From Cytophagales bacterium (GTDB taxonomy: Bacteria; Bacteroidota; Bacteroidia; Cytophagales; Cyclobacteriaceae), in NCBI GenBank assembly GCA_017303795.1, contig JAFLBR010000001.1:62001-126000 (forward strand): a DNA stretch of 64,000 nucleotides, read 5' to 3'. The notes below the pieces were generated by a model. It searched no databases. It saw nothing but the letters and a program-made list of their open reading frames with translations, and was not told the origin of the DNA. The position numbers and the translations under genes were made by a program. Positions 34,651-42,679 of this stretch are shown one piece after another (the first letter of the stretch is position 1; every line of letters begins with the position of its first letter).

Positions 34651-35163
34651 TTATCCTTTCGTGATTTTAAATGCAACCTGAGTATTCTCCCACTTTAATA
34701 TCACTTGATTTTTTCCAGCTTCGATGGTAAATGTTTCAACAAAGGCCGAAGGTTTTGTAGGTTTCACTTTCACGCGAACCACATCTTTCGCATCAGAATA
34801 GTCATACGGACTGCCGTCTGCTTGCTTGTTAATAATGATTACCCATTCGTTTTCGCCAGGAATAGTAAACAACCCGTATTTACCTTTTGCTATAGCCTGA
34901 CCTTCTAGTTTTACGTTTCCACTAAACTCAATGCTTGTGGTAGCATTGGCTCCGGTACGCCATACTTCTCCATAGGGATTTATTCCGCCTAACATCTTGC
35001 GACCTTTAGCCGAGGGCTGATGATAATCAACAGTCACTTTCACTCCGTCAATGGTACCTTCTGCTTTCGCAGGTGGACTGGCTAATTTTTTTTCCTGCGC
35101 CATAACACCTGAGAAAATGCTTAATGCAAGCAATGTGAACACAAGACTGATTTGCTTTTTCAT
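34651..35163 (-). CDS. DUF2911 exported protein (copy B)
   Basis: 170 residues from ATG 35163 (MKKQISLVFTLLALSIFSGVMAQ, a clear signal peptide). It shares with copy A the blocks DYHQPSAKGRKMLGG, YGEVWRTGANATTSIEFS, KGKYGLFTIPGENEWVIIIN, and YDYSDAKDVVRVKVKP. The two copies are well diverged, so the duplication is old. It has its own promoter upstream and a terminator downstream. Confidence 0.87.
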   Translation of the reverse strand: MKKQISLVFTLLALSIFSGVMAQEKKLASPPAKAEGTIDGVKVTVDYHQPSAKGRKMLGGINPYGEVWRTGANATTSIEFSGNVKLEGQAIAKGKYGLFTIPGENEWVIIINKQADGSPYDYSDAKDVVRVKVKPTKPSAFVETFTIEAGKNQVILKWENTQVAFKITKG

Positions 35164-35218
35164 AAACAAGTAATTTTTAAGATTTATTAACAATTTAAAC
35201 TAAGTCTACTTATACAAT

Positions 35219-35226
35219 CAAATATA
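35219..35226 (-). promoter_or_regulatory. -7 box of DUF2911 copy B
   Basis: TATATTTG on the minus strand, a perfect TAnnTTTG, about 55 bp before the ATG at 35163. No TTTG is seen at the expected -33 position. Confidence 0.5.
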
Positions 35227-35315
35227 AGTCAAGACGTACCAATAAACGTGTTAATAAATAAAATTGTTTAAGCGCGGGATTGAATGATTACTGGAAATCC
35301 ACTTTTTTAATAGAG

Positions 35316-35618
35316 TCATGCAAGTTGTTCCAACTCTCGTTTTAAAAATTCTGTGGGCACAACCCCAGACTGACGCCATTTTGCTTCTCCATTTTTAAAA
35401 ATAATCAGTGTGGGAACTCCCTGAACCTGAAAGTGCTGCGCCAGGGAAGGGTTTTTATCTACATCAATTTTTACGATGCGCACTTTATCTCCAACTTTTC
35501 CTTTCAGGTCTTCGAGTATAGGAGCCATCATTTTGCATGGGCCGCACCATTCGGCAGAAAAATCGACCAGTGTGGGTGTTTCGCTGCTAATGATTTCCGA
35601 AAAACTTCCTGTTGCCAT
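35316..35618 (-). CDS. trxA: Thioredoxin
   Basis: 100 residues, slightly short at the N-terminus compared with E. coli Trx1. The redox site WCGPC (24-28) and cis-Pro in [13 protein letters not shown] are intact. It reduces protein disulfides. It is the last gene of a run with OsmC and two rhodaneses, and its ATG directly follows the OsmC stop, so it likely serves the same oxidative or sulfur stress programme. Confidence 0.95.
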   Translation of the reverse strand: MATGSFSEIISSETPTLVDFSAEWCGPCKMMAPILEDLKGKVGDKVRIVKIDVDKNPSLAQHFQVQGVPTLIIFKNGEAKWRQSGVVPTEFLKRELEQLA

Positions 35619-36092
35619 TTATGCTGTAATAAGTTCGTTCGAATTTACCACGATTTTGGGAGTCATGGTAACTTTTGATTTGATCGAATTCGAAATCAAA
35701 CAAGCGGCTTCTGCTTTCAATAATACACGCTCGGCCCGCTCACGATCTTTTTCGTGTGCGATTGTTACGGTTGGTTCAAGTGCTACTTCGGTCATTAAAA
35801 ATTTACCTTCTACTTGCTCCAGTTTTCCTTTTGCGTTCGATGTAAAGGCTGAGAATTCCAGTTTAGAATTTTCGGCTATAGCCAAAAAGGTAGTCATGAG
35901 GCAACTGTTTACGGCAGCCGTAAACAAATGCTCGGGCGACCAAATACCGGCAATTCCTTTCGGGAACTCAGGTGGTGTAGCCACTTCAATACAACCCAGA
36001 CTTTGTACGGGTGCATCTAACTCGGGTGAACACATTACACCTTTGCGATCTTTATTCCATGCAACTGAAACATTATAGATATGGGCGCTCAT
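35619..36092 (-). CDS. OsmC family protein (peroxiredoxin-like)
   Basis: 157 residues. The two redox Cys are present in AAVNSCLMTTF (about 63) and AEAACLISNS (about 130). Members reduce organic hydroperoxides or bind reactive sulfur species. The start GIAGIWSPEHLFTAAV pattern is typical. It sits 5 bp after the rhodanese gene and 0 bp before thioredoxin. Confidence 0.9.
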   Translation of the reverse strand: MSAHIYNVSVAWNKDRKGVMCSPELDAPVQSLGCIEVATPPEFPKGIAGIWSPEHLFTAAVNSCLMTTFLAIAENSKLEFSAFTSNAKGKLEQVEGKFLMTEVALEPTVTIAHEKDRERAERVLLKAEAACLISNSIKSKVTMTPKIVVNSNELITA

Positions 36093-36097
36093 AAAAT

Positions 36098-36412
36098 CTA
36101 AATTTTAGTTTGAAGACCAATCCAGCTACCACCATTATATACCTGCGTATAACCTTTCGATTTAAGAATGTTTTTAGCCATACCACTGCGCATGCCCGAA
36201 GCACAACAAGTAATAATGGGTTTGTTCTTATCGGTAAACCGGCTGGTGTTGTTACCCAACGAATCGACCGGAATATTTACGGAACCTTTAATGTGGCCAC
36301 CGGAGTATTCGCCTTTGCTGCGTACATCCAGTATAACGGCTCCGCTTTTTACTAACTCAGCATAATTCACCTTTGGGCCAAACCCGAATAAGTTCTTCAG
36401 TAATTCAATCAT
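36098..36412 (-). CDS. Rhodanese-domain sulfurtransferase (copy 1)
   Basis: 104 residues, a single rhodanese domain. The active loop CCASGMRS has the catalytic Cys, here doubled, and LDVRSKGEYSGGHIKGSVNIP is the domain's CH2A-type entry motif. It moves sulfane sulfur between thiols or to acceptors. Its start overlaps the next rhodanese stop by 4 bp. Confidence 0.93.
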   Translation of the reverse strand: MIELLKNLFGFGPKVNYAELVKSGAVILDVRSKGEYSGGHIKGSVNIPVDSLGNNTSRFTDKNKPIITCCASGMRSGMAKNILKSKGYTQVYNGGSWIGLQTKI

Positions 36413-36702
36413 ACAGTTTCAACAGTTTTAGAAAGTAAATAGTTTACTGATAGCCAGCTTCCGCCATCTACACACGTAAAGTCTTGTTCTTTTAAGATGT
36501 GAGTTGCCATTGCACTGCGGCCACCCGATGCACAACAAAGAATGAGTGGCTGCTTTAGTTCTTGTAGTTCATCTATGCGTTGTAATAATTCGTTTACCGG
36601 AATATTTACCGAACCGGCTACATGCCCGCCTTGATATTCGCCTACGGTACGAACATCTACAATAGTGCCCGCGTTGTTTTTAAGAAGTTCCTGAATAGTC
36701 AT
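36409..36702 (-). CDS. Rhodanese-domain sulfurtransferase (copy 2)
   Basis: 97 residues, with VDVRTVGEYQGGHVAGSVNIPVNE and the active loop CCASGGRS. Paralogous to the neighbour at 36098-36412 and translationally coupled to it. Together with the DUF6132 protein upstream, OsmC and thioredoxin it forms a redox/sulfur operon. Confidence 0.93.
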   Translation of the reverse strand: MTIQELLKNNAGTIVDVRTVGEYQGGHVAGSVNIPVNELLQRIDELQELKQPLILCCASGGRSAMATHILKEQDFTCVDGGSWLSVNYLLSKTVETV

Positions 36703-36707
36703 AATAC

Positions 36708-36908
36708 TTATGCGTTTGATTTTTCTTTTTTAAACATGTTCACAACCAATCCACCCATTAGTGCGCCATATAGCGATGAGTTTACCGGACTTGATGTAAT
36801 AGGGCAGGAGCCTGAGATACAACCAATCTGTTGCCAATACAGATAGCCAGCACCTAAGCCCAGTGCAATGCCGGTAACGGTAAGCCAGTATTTTTTGAGA
36901 AGTGTCAT
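36708..36908 (-). CDS. DUF6132 family small membrane protein
   Basis: 66 residues. A first helix (about 8-26) and a second (about 44-58) flank a short loop with the motif GCISGSCPITSSP. The Cys pair and CPITS element resemble thiosulfate/sulfur transport proteins, which suits its place as first gene of a rhodanese operon; that link is an inference. It lies 5 bp before the rhodanese gene and directly under a CRP-type operator and -7 box. Confidence 0.8.
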   Translation of the reverse strand: MTLLKKYWLTVTGIALGLGAGYLYWQQIGCISGSCPITSSPVNSSLYGALMGGLVVNMFKKEKSNA

Positions 36909-36929
36909 AACCTTTGCGTTTTAATGATA

Positions 36930-36937
36930 CAAAGGTA
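36930..36937 (-). promoter_or_regulatory. -7 box of the DUF6132-rhodanese-OsmC-Trx operon
   Basis: TACCTTTG on the minus strand matches TAnnTTTG. The predicted start is near 36923, about 15 nt before the ATG at 36908. No -33 TTTG is present; the operator below occupies the activator position. Confidence 0.6.
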
Positions 36938-36956
36938 AGGTGTGTGTTTTTCGCAG

Positions 36957-36976
36957 TATGTGACTACAGTCACATA
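36957..36976 (-). promoter_or_regulatory. CRP-type operator
   Basis: TATGTGACTACAGTCACATA: 9-bp perfect arms with the exact TGTGA-N6-TCACA of the E. coli CRP consensus. Its centre is about 43 bp upstream of the predicted start, close to a class II activator position. It overlaps the last codons of the Crp/Fnr gene itself. Confidence 0.8.
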
Positions 36977-37563
36977 AGTGAAATTTTGTTTCGGGCGAGT
37001 TTTACAAGGCCTTCGTTTTCCATTTGTTTGATAACGCGTGATACGGCTTCGCGGGCCGTACCCAACTCATCGGCTAATTGTTGGTGGGTGATGGAAATTT
37101 CTTTGCTTTTGTAGAGTTCGGCTTTTTGCTTGAGCAATTGCAACAACCGCGAATCTAATTTTTGAAAGGCAATGGCATTTACAGCCGTAAGCAGTTCTTC
37201 AAAACGTTTATGATACAGTTTAAAAATAAAGTCCGACCACTCCGGAAATTTTTTGATCCACTCGCTGGCTTTTTCTACGGGTATAAAAAGTATTTCGCAA
37301 TCTTCTTCGGCCACAGCCTTTAGCTTGCTGGTTTCGTTGTGGATGCCACCCAGAAAAGACATGATGCAGCTTTCGCCTGGTGTAATGTAGTAGAGTAAAA
37401 TTTCGTGGCCTTGCGGATCGGTACGCATTACTTTCAAACTTCCCTTCAGCACCAGCGGAATGGCTTTGATGTAACTGTCTTCCTGTAAAATTACAGAACC
37501 AATCGGGAATCTCTTCAGTTGCCCGAATTGTGATACTTCTTCTTTTAGAATGCTTTGAAACAT
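36970..37563 (-). CDS. Crp/Fnr family transcriptional regulator
   Basis: 197 residues. N-terminal cyclic-nucleotide-like beta-roll (about 15-115, with LKRFPIGSVILQEDSYIKAIPLVLKG), dimer helix, and C-terminal winged HTH with ISITHQQLADELGTAREAVSRVIKQME. The recognition helix has Arg-Glu and a later Arg in the positions that in E. coli CRP read TGTGA. There are no Fnr-type N-terminal Cys residues. Its likely target is the operator at its own 3' end, controlling the downstream sulfur/redox operon. It starts 3 bp after the PepSY-like gene. Confidence 0.9.
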   Translation of the reverse strand: MFQSILKEEVSQFGQLKRFPIGSVILQEDSYIKAIPLVLKGSLKVMRTDPQGHEILLYYITPGESCIMSFLGGIHNETSKLKAVAEEDCEILFIPVEKASEWIKKFPEWSDFIFKLYHKRFEELLTAVNAIAFQKLDSRLLQLLKQKAELYKSKEISITHQQLADELGTAREAVSRVIKQMENEGLVKLARNKISLM

Positions 37564-37566
37564 GTT

Positions 37567-38112
37567 CTAAGATAACAGAAATAAAAAGATTAATGGGAAG
37601 ATTATGCCGACCAAAGCCAGTTTCCATCCGCGGCCCCAAAAACTATTTTCTCCTTTTTGAATAAACATTCCGGTAAAGGCAATAATTAACATAGCCACAC
37701 CAAATACATCCGAATAATAGATCCACCACTTGCTGGTGTCCACGTGTAGTTTAGTCATTTGGCCAAGTACCGGTGTTGTGCGATAGCTTTCAATTTTTCC
37801 TTTGCCGCTTGTGAGATCAACCTGCACATCGTTGTTGACATACGAAACTTTTAGGGTGTTGCCATCAACTGAAAAGCGTCTCAGTTGATCGTCAATTTTA
37901 TACTCTTGTGTAAAGGCCGCAATAAATTTATCGTTCACCGAATCTTTCACCACAGTTTGCTTTAACTGAATTTCCTGCGCGTTGTAAGTGTACCTGCGCG
38001 GATGCCAGGCCTGACGGTGATTCAGAAAAATCCCTGAAAAGGAAAACGCGATGATTAACCCTAAATAGAAATACGCGATGTCGCGGTGGGTGTTACGGAC
38101 GGTGAGTTTCAT
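37567..38112 (-). CDS. PepSY-associated transmembrane protein
   Basis: 181 residues with three membrane segments (about 13-31, 133-152 and 162-180). The N-terminal motif RDIAYFYLGLIIAFSFSGIFLNHR and the pattern HVDTSKWWIYYSDVFGVAMLIIAFTGMFIQKG match PepSY_TM-like proteins with a periplasmic domain between helices 1 and 2. Related proteins are linked to ferric or heme reduction. It is immediately upstream of the Crp gene and may be co-transcribed. Confidence 0.8.
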   Translation of the reverse strand: MKLTVRNTHRDIAYFYLGLIIAFSFSGIFLNHRQAWHPRRYTYNAQEIQLKQTVVKDSVNDKFIAAFTQEYKIDDQLRRFSVDGNTLKVSYVNNDVQVDLTSGKGKIESYRTTPVLGQMTKLHVDTSKWWIYYSDVFGVAMLIIAFTGMFIQKGENSFWGRGWKLALVGIIFPLIFLFLLS

Positions 38113-38243
38113 GGGGGAGTTAAAATTTAGCTGCTTACTTTTAAACTTAGTGAACCTTTGTGTGCTTTGAGCCTTTGTGGTTCTTAATCATTTTAATCTC
38201 TAAACCACCAAGGCGCTAAGACACTAAGTTTACACGAAGATTT

Positions 38244-39575
38244 CTACCTACCAAACGGATTCAATGCATTCAATGCGCGCTTGCCGCCACCCATCTTGTT
38301 CATGGTTTTCATCATCTTGCGCATATCTTCAAACTGTTTCAGCAATTGGTTTACCTGCTGAATGGTAGTACCACTGCCTTTGGCAATTCTGTTTTTACGA
38401 CTTGAGTTAAGTTTATCCGGATTTTGGCGTTCATCCAAAGTCATGGAGCGGATAATGGCCTCAATAGGTTTGAAGGAATTATCATCAATGTCCACATCTT
38501 TTATAGCCTTGCCCATGCCGGGTATCATGCCCAACAGGTCTTTCATGTTACCCATCTTTTTGATCTGATCCAGTTGCGACAGAAAGTCGTTGAAGTCGAA
38601 CTGGTTCTTGCGCATTTTAGCATTCAGCCTGCGTGCTTCGTCTTCATCAAAAGTTTGTTGTGCTTTTTCAACCAAACTCACCACATCGCCCATGCCCAAA
38701 ATCCGGCTGGCCATGCGGTCAGGGTAGAAGCGATCAATTGCTTCCATCTTCTCGCCCGAGCTGATAAACTTAATGGGCTTTTCAACTACTCTGCGAATAG
38801 ATAATGCGGCACCACCACGGGTATCGCCATCCATTTTGGTAAGTACTACACCATTAAAATTCAGGCGTTCGTTAAATGCTTTGGCGGTGTTCACTGCATC
38901 TTGCCCCGTCATGGCATCAACCACAAACAAGGTTTCAGAAGGCTTAAGCGCTTCTTTTAACCGCGCAATTTCGTTCATCATCTCTTCATCCACAGCCAAA
39001 CGACCGGCTGTATCGACAATAACTACACGATGATTATTTTTCTTAGCGTGTTCAAGTGCGGCTTTCGCAATTTTTACTGCGTCTTTGTTTTCAGGTTCAG
39101 CATATACTTCCACACCTACCTGCTCACCCAAAACTTTTAATTGGTCAATCGCAGCGGGGCGATAAATATCGCAAGCCGTTAATAAAACCTGACGGCCCTG
39201 GCGTTTCAGGTAGTTAGCCAACTTGCCCGAGAACGTAGTTTTACCTGAACCCTGCAAACCGGCAATCAGGATAATGGCGGGGTTGCTCTCAATTTTTATG
39301 TCTTCACTTTCGCCACCCATAAGCAGGGTAAGCTCATCGTTGGTTATTTTGGTAAGCAACTGGCCGGGCGAAATAGAGGTGAGCACGTTCTGCCCCAGCG
39401 CTTTTTCGCGGATTTCGTCCGTTACTTCCTTGGCTACTTTGTAGTTAACGTCCGCATCAATCAGCGCCTTGCGGATTTCTTTTACCGTGGTGGCAATGTT
39501 TATTTCGGTTATTCTTCCCTGGCCTTTCAGGGTTTGAAAGGCTTTATCCAGCTTGAGACTTAAACTATCGAACAT
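38244..39575 (-). CDS. ffh: Signal recognition particle protein Ffh
   Basis: 443 residues, full length. NG GTPase domain: ILIAGLQGSGKTTFSGKLA (G1, about 102-120), DTAGRL (G3), TKMDGDTRGG (G4 region). C-terminal M domain is Met-rich (about 330-443) with GMGKAIKDVDI and RIAKGSGTTIQQVNQLLKQF, the 4.5S RNA binding part. It targets membrane and exported proteins with FtsY. FtsY and 4.5S RNA are not visible in the window. Confidence 0.97.
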   Translation of the reverse strand: MFDSLSLKLDKAFQTLKGQGRITEINIATTVKEIRKALIDADVNYKVAKEVTDEIREKALGQNVLTSISPGQLLTKITNDELTLLMGGESEDIKIESNPAIILIAGLQGSGKTTFSGKLANYLKRQGRQVLLTACDIYRPAAIDQLKVLGEQVGVEVYAEPENKDAVKIAKAALEHAKKNNHRVVIVDTAGRLAVDEEMMNEIARLKEALKPSETLFVVDAMTGQDAVNTAKAFNERLNFNGVVLTKMDGDTRGGAALSIRRVVEKPIKFISSGEKMEAIDRFYPDRMASRILGMGDVVSLVEKAQQTFDEDEARRLNAKMRKNQFDFNDFLSQLDQIKKMGNMKDLLGMIPGMGKAIKDVDIDDNSFKPIEAIIRSMTLDERQNPDKLNSSRKNRIAKGSGTTIQQVNQLLKQFEDMRKMMKTMNKMGGGKRALNALNPFGR

Positions 39576-39672
39576 GATCTTCTGAAATTAAAGGCTGCAA
39601 AGTTAATGGGTTAAACGTATTCCCGAAACAGGTGACCCTTAAGGTTATACTACAGTTTTGATTTTTTGAGGC

Positions 39673-39706
39673 GTGGTCTTTCCCGCAAAAAAGCGAGAAA
39701 GACCAC
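39673..39706. repeat. Hairpin and GC-rich stretch downstream of ffh
   Basis: Perfect arms GTGGTCTTTC (39673-39682) and GAAAGACCAC (39697-39706). It opens a GC-rich run to about 39800 with CCGGGCTATCCGCTGCAAG and CCCCTCGCTGCTGCGGGC, which looks unlike the AT-rich surroundings and has no ORF. The gap 39576-40157 (582 bp) holds this and the palindrome cassettes below, but no gene. Confidence 0.6.
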
Positions 39707-39943
39707 CGGGCTATCCGCTGCAAGTCCTCTCGCTTACACACAAACCCCTCGCTGCTGCGGGCTTTACGCTTCTATCCCTCGCCCGCTTGCGCAACCAGAG
39801 TTAGATGAACTTTTAAAAGTGAGATCAATCTAAGTTGTATTGAAATTGATGAAAAAAGGTAATGACAGATTTATGATTTACGAATGACCAAAAGTTAAGT
39901 TGACTTGAAATTGTAGGTAAGTTCATTATTGTTACTATTTATT

Positions 39944-40025
39944 GCCCTGAAGGGGCATAATACATAAGCGACAGGGTGAAGCCCTGTCGCTTGTTAATAG
40001 AAATTTATATGAGCCCTGAAAGGGC
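39944..40025 (+). repeat. REP-like palindrome cassette (forward)
   Basis: Three palindromes in order: GCCCTGAAGGGGC (39944-39956), AAGCGACAGGG/CCCTGTCGCTT (39966-39992) and GCCCTGAAAGGGC (40013-40025). Confidence 0.85.
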
Positions 40026-40048
40026 GAAATATATAGTGCTGGATCATC

Positions 40049-40128
40049 GCCCTTTCAGGGCTTGCTAACTTCTGCTTGAATCACGCAGGGCTTCACCCTG
40101 CGTTTGTTTGATGCCGCCCTTTCAGGGC
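40049..40128 (-). repeat. REP-like palindrome cassette (inverted copy)
   Basis: The inverted order of the forward cassette: GCCCTTTCAGGGC (40049-40061), ACGCAGGG/CCCTGCGT (40083-40103) and GCCCTTTCAGGGC (40116-40128). Together the two cassettes make a 185-bp inverted pair like a BIME or REPIN. Confidence 0.85.
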
Positions 40129-40157
40129 TAATTTTTAACAATGGATTAGTTCAGTAT

Positions 40158-40976
40158 TCAAAAAGTTGCCTCATTAACCCGCTCTATCGGATTCATCATA
40201 TACGTAACTACCGAGTTATCATTTAATAACTCCACAATTCTATAGCCTTTGTAAGTTGTGCCCCAACTGCCACCAATGTGTGAGTCGTACAGGTGCGGAA
40301 TGTTGCGTAACATTTTTTCACCATCCTGATCGTGATCATGTCCATGAAACACTGCTCTTACGTTTGGATACTTTTGAATTAAATCCGCGTAAGCCGGATT
40401 ATCAATACTGTTAAGTGTCCATTTTTGCTGACCGATATGCAGAAACAGAAAAATATTTTTCTTGCGATGTTGTTTTAACCTTTCCTCCAACCATTTCAGA
40501 TCTGGCGAAAGGTATTCGCCTTTTTCGTTGGAAGTAGTCATCATTAAAAAAATCTGTTTGCCGAATGTTCTTTCATAATTCAGTGGCACATTCCAGATTT
40601 GCAGCCATTGCGTGGCAGGTATGCGATCGTGATTTCCCTGCGTGACACAAAAAGGAACCGCAAGTTTTTCCAGATGCGGTTTAAGTTGCGACATCAATTC
40701 CGGTTTATCGTGAATCAGGTCTCCGTTAATCACGCAAGCATCGAGCGGAAGTTCTTTGTGAAAATTATTGAGGTGCGAAACGAATTCGGTTATGTATTGA
40801 TCGTACGCTGTATCGGGTTGACCATAATGGCTATCGCTGCCTACCGCAAAACGCAACACCACTTTTTTCTGGTTGTCCAGCACCTCAGCAGCCGAAAGCG
40901 ATTGATAACCTCCGGCAAGTAAGTAAGCCGAAGTAAGAGTAAAACCTTTCAGGAATTTTCTGCGCGAGATGCTCAT
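40158..40976 (-). CDS. Tat-exported calcineurin-like metallophosphoesterase
   Basis: 272 residues. A twin-arginine signal (SISRRKFLKGFTLTSAYLLAGG) directs export after folding. The metallophosphoesterase ligands are in order: VGSDSHYG (D-x-H), VINGDLIHDKPE (GD), TQGNHDR (GNHD), LHIGQQKW and FHGHDHDQ (GHxH). The family hydrolyses phosphate mono- or diesters; the substrate is unknown. It stands alone, with a 77-aa gene 11 bp upstream that may be co-transcribed. Confidence 0.9.
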   Translation of the reverse strand: MSISRRKFLKGFTLTSAYLLAGGYQSLSAAEVLDNQKKVVLRFAVGSDSHYGQPDTAYDQYITEFVSHLNNFHKELPLDACVINGDLIHDKPELMSQLKPHLEKLAVPFCVTQGNHDRIPATQWLQIWNVPLNYERTFGKQIFLMMTTSNEKGEYLSPDLKWLEERLKQHRKKNIFLFLHIGQQKWTLNSIDNPAYADLIQKYPNVRAVFHGHDHDQDGEKMLRNIPHLYDSHIGGSWGTTYKGYRIVELLNDNSVVTYMMNPIERVNEATF

Positions 40977-40987
40977 GGTTTCAGATT

Positions 40988-41206
40988 TTAACTTCCGTGT
41001 TTTGTGCCAACCAAAGTTAACTCTACTACAATCAGATTCTTGTTAAAATTAGAATAAAGCAACTTTACCAAATCTTTATTCTGCAAGTTGTTGGCAAACT
41101 CAAAGGCTTTATCAAAATCGGGCCAGTTTAAAAACTCCTGCACATTGCCCATGCCGCCTTTCTTTACCAGATTTTGTAGCACGTGTAGTTCAGTTTCATT
41201 AATCAT
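40988..41206 (-). CDS. Small hypothetical protein
   Basis: 72 residues from the ATG at 41206 (MINETELHVLQNLVKKGGMG); an ATG five codons upstream at 41221 is also in frame. It is soluble, with two predicted helices and a terminal strand LIVVELTLVGTKHG. I recognise no family. It is 11 bp before the phosphoesterase start and divergent from the AraC gene. Confidence 0.55.
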   Translation of the reverse strand: MINETELHVLQNLVKKGGMGNVQEFLNWPDFDKAFEFANNLQNKDLVKLLYSNFNKNLIVVELTLVGTKHGS

Positions 41207-41268
41207 AAATCCAAATCTCAATTCTTGTTTGTTAAAGGTAAATTTATTTTCGTTTATTTTAAGTATTA

Positions 41269-42072
41269 ATGAATTACCAGCGCATTGAACCTAATGTAAA
41301 ACTCAACCCCTGGGTGGATTGTTATTGGTTTGCTGATAGCGATAGTAGTATCCGCGAGAAGAAGAAAATTATTCCGGATGGCTTTCCTGAAATTATTTTT
41401 CATTACCGCGATCCTTACCGAATCAATATTTCAGGTAAGTGGCAACAGCAAAGCAAAGGTCTTTTTGCCGGACAAATCCGAAAATTCTTTTATCTGGAAA
41501 ATACCGGTGCTTCAGGCATGATAGGTATAAAATTTAAACCGGCAACCCCGGCACTTTTTTTTGATGTGAACATGATTGAATACACCGATCAGGTTATTCC
41601 CCTTCGTCAATTTACGAATGTGTTTGATCCGATATTTACGAGTATCAGCGATCCATTAAATTTTGAAGTGGTTGCAAAGTCGCTTGATTACCAATTAGAA
41701 TCATTGATCAGGCCTGAAACTGAGGATCTGATTAAAGTTAACCGTTGCCTCAATCTTATTTTCTCCAGAAAGGGAAATATAGACGTGCGGGAATTACAGG
41801 AACATGCTATCGTAACCGAGCGACAATTACAACGACTGTTTAATAAGTACGTGGGATTACCACCTAAATTTTATTGCCGGATTGTCCGGTTCAGTCATAT
41901 TTTTAATTTGATGGAACAGCGCGATGCTTCGTGGGTAGAAATTGCTTTGGAGTCCGGGTACTACGATCAATCGCATTTCATTCGAAACTTCAAAACATTT
42001 ACAGGCGAAGATCCGTCTGCATATTTATTTGAAGAAGAGACATTGGCTAACTTTTTTATGAAGCGAACCTGA
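41269..42072 (+). CDS. AraC family transcriptional regulator
   Basis: 267 residues. The N-terminal part (about 1-140, PNVKLNPWVDCYWFADSD.., IIPDGFPEIIFHYRDPY) matches the DUF6597-type sensor domain of Bacteroidota AraC proteins. The C-terminal double helix-turn-helix (about 155-255) contains NIDVRELQEHAIVTERQLQRLFNKYVGLPP and SGYYDQSHFIRNFKTFTGEDPS (read in parts). The effector is unknown; the downstream DUF6265 gene, 61 bp away in the same direction, is a possible target. Confidence 0.88.
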   Translation: MNYQRIEPNVKLNPWVDCYWFADSDSSIREKKKIIPDGFPEIIFHYRDPYRINISGKWQQQSKGLFAGQIRKFFYLENTGASGMIGIKFKPATPALFFDVNMIEYTDQVIPLRQFTNVFDPIFTSISDPLNFEVVAKSLDYQLESLIRPETEDLIKVNRCLNLIFSRKGNIDVRELQEHAIVTERQLQRLFNKYVGLPPKFYCRIVRFSHIFNLMEQRDASWVEIALESGYYDQSHFIRNFKTFTGEDPSAYLFEEETLANFFMKRT

Positions 42073-42133
42073 TTGTCGGGTTTGTACAATATCGAGTTGA
42101 GAAAGCCTTTTACCTTTCGGGAAAAATAATTTT

Positions 42134-42574
42134 ATGAAAAAATTCCTTCTTCTATTATTCGTTGTCATCTGCGCTTCCGCGAGTGCGCAATCCGTAAACG
42201 ATCTGTCATGGCTTACCGGTACCTGGAATCGTACCAACGTAAAGGCCGGTCGCGCAGCACATGAACGGTGGGTTAAAACTGCCGAAGGTTTTCAAGGTTG
42301 GGGCGTAAACCTGAACGGAGCTGATACTACGTTTGTAGAAAAGCTGCGCATCGTTACCAAAGACAACAAGTTATACTATGTGGCCGATGTGCCGCAGAAC
42401 AAAGAGTCAACTTACTTTTTAATTTCAGAGGTTTCGGCCAACTCTTTTACCTGCGAAAATCCACAACATGACTTCCCTAAAAAGATTGTCTATCAGTTGG
42501 ATGGTAATAAGCTGAAGGCTACAATTTCCGGTAATGGAAAGTCGATGGAATATTTATTTGAGCGGAAGGAGTAG
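42134..42574 (+). CDS. DUF6265 family exported protein
   Basis: 146 residues. Signal peptide MKKFLLLLFVVICASASAQ, then a lipocalin-like beta-barrel pattern starting LSWLTGTWNRTN and HERWVKTAEGFQGWGV, with ENPQHDFPKKIVYQL near the end. These blocks define DUF6265. Likely periplasmic; function unknown. Confidence 0.85.
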   Translation: MKKFLLLLFVVICASASAQSVNDLSWLTGTWNRTNVKAGRAAHERWVKTAEGFQGWGVNLNGADTTFVEKLRIVTKDNKLYYVADVPQNKESTYFLISEVSANSFTCENPQHDFPKKIVYQLDGNKLKATISGNGKSMEYLFERKE

Positions 42575-42679
42575 ATTCCTGATTTTTAAGTTAAGTTAAT
42601 TTTTGTTTGACGATTCATTAATTAAAGTGTATCAAGAAACCTTATTACGAAACGCATTATCTTGATGGCGAAGTAGGAA

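Noticed and set aside
39944-40128. CRISPR array
   Set aside because: Regular-looking repeats, but each is a palindrome of differing length and there are no uniform spacers or cas genes.
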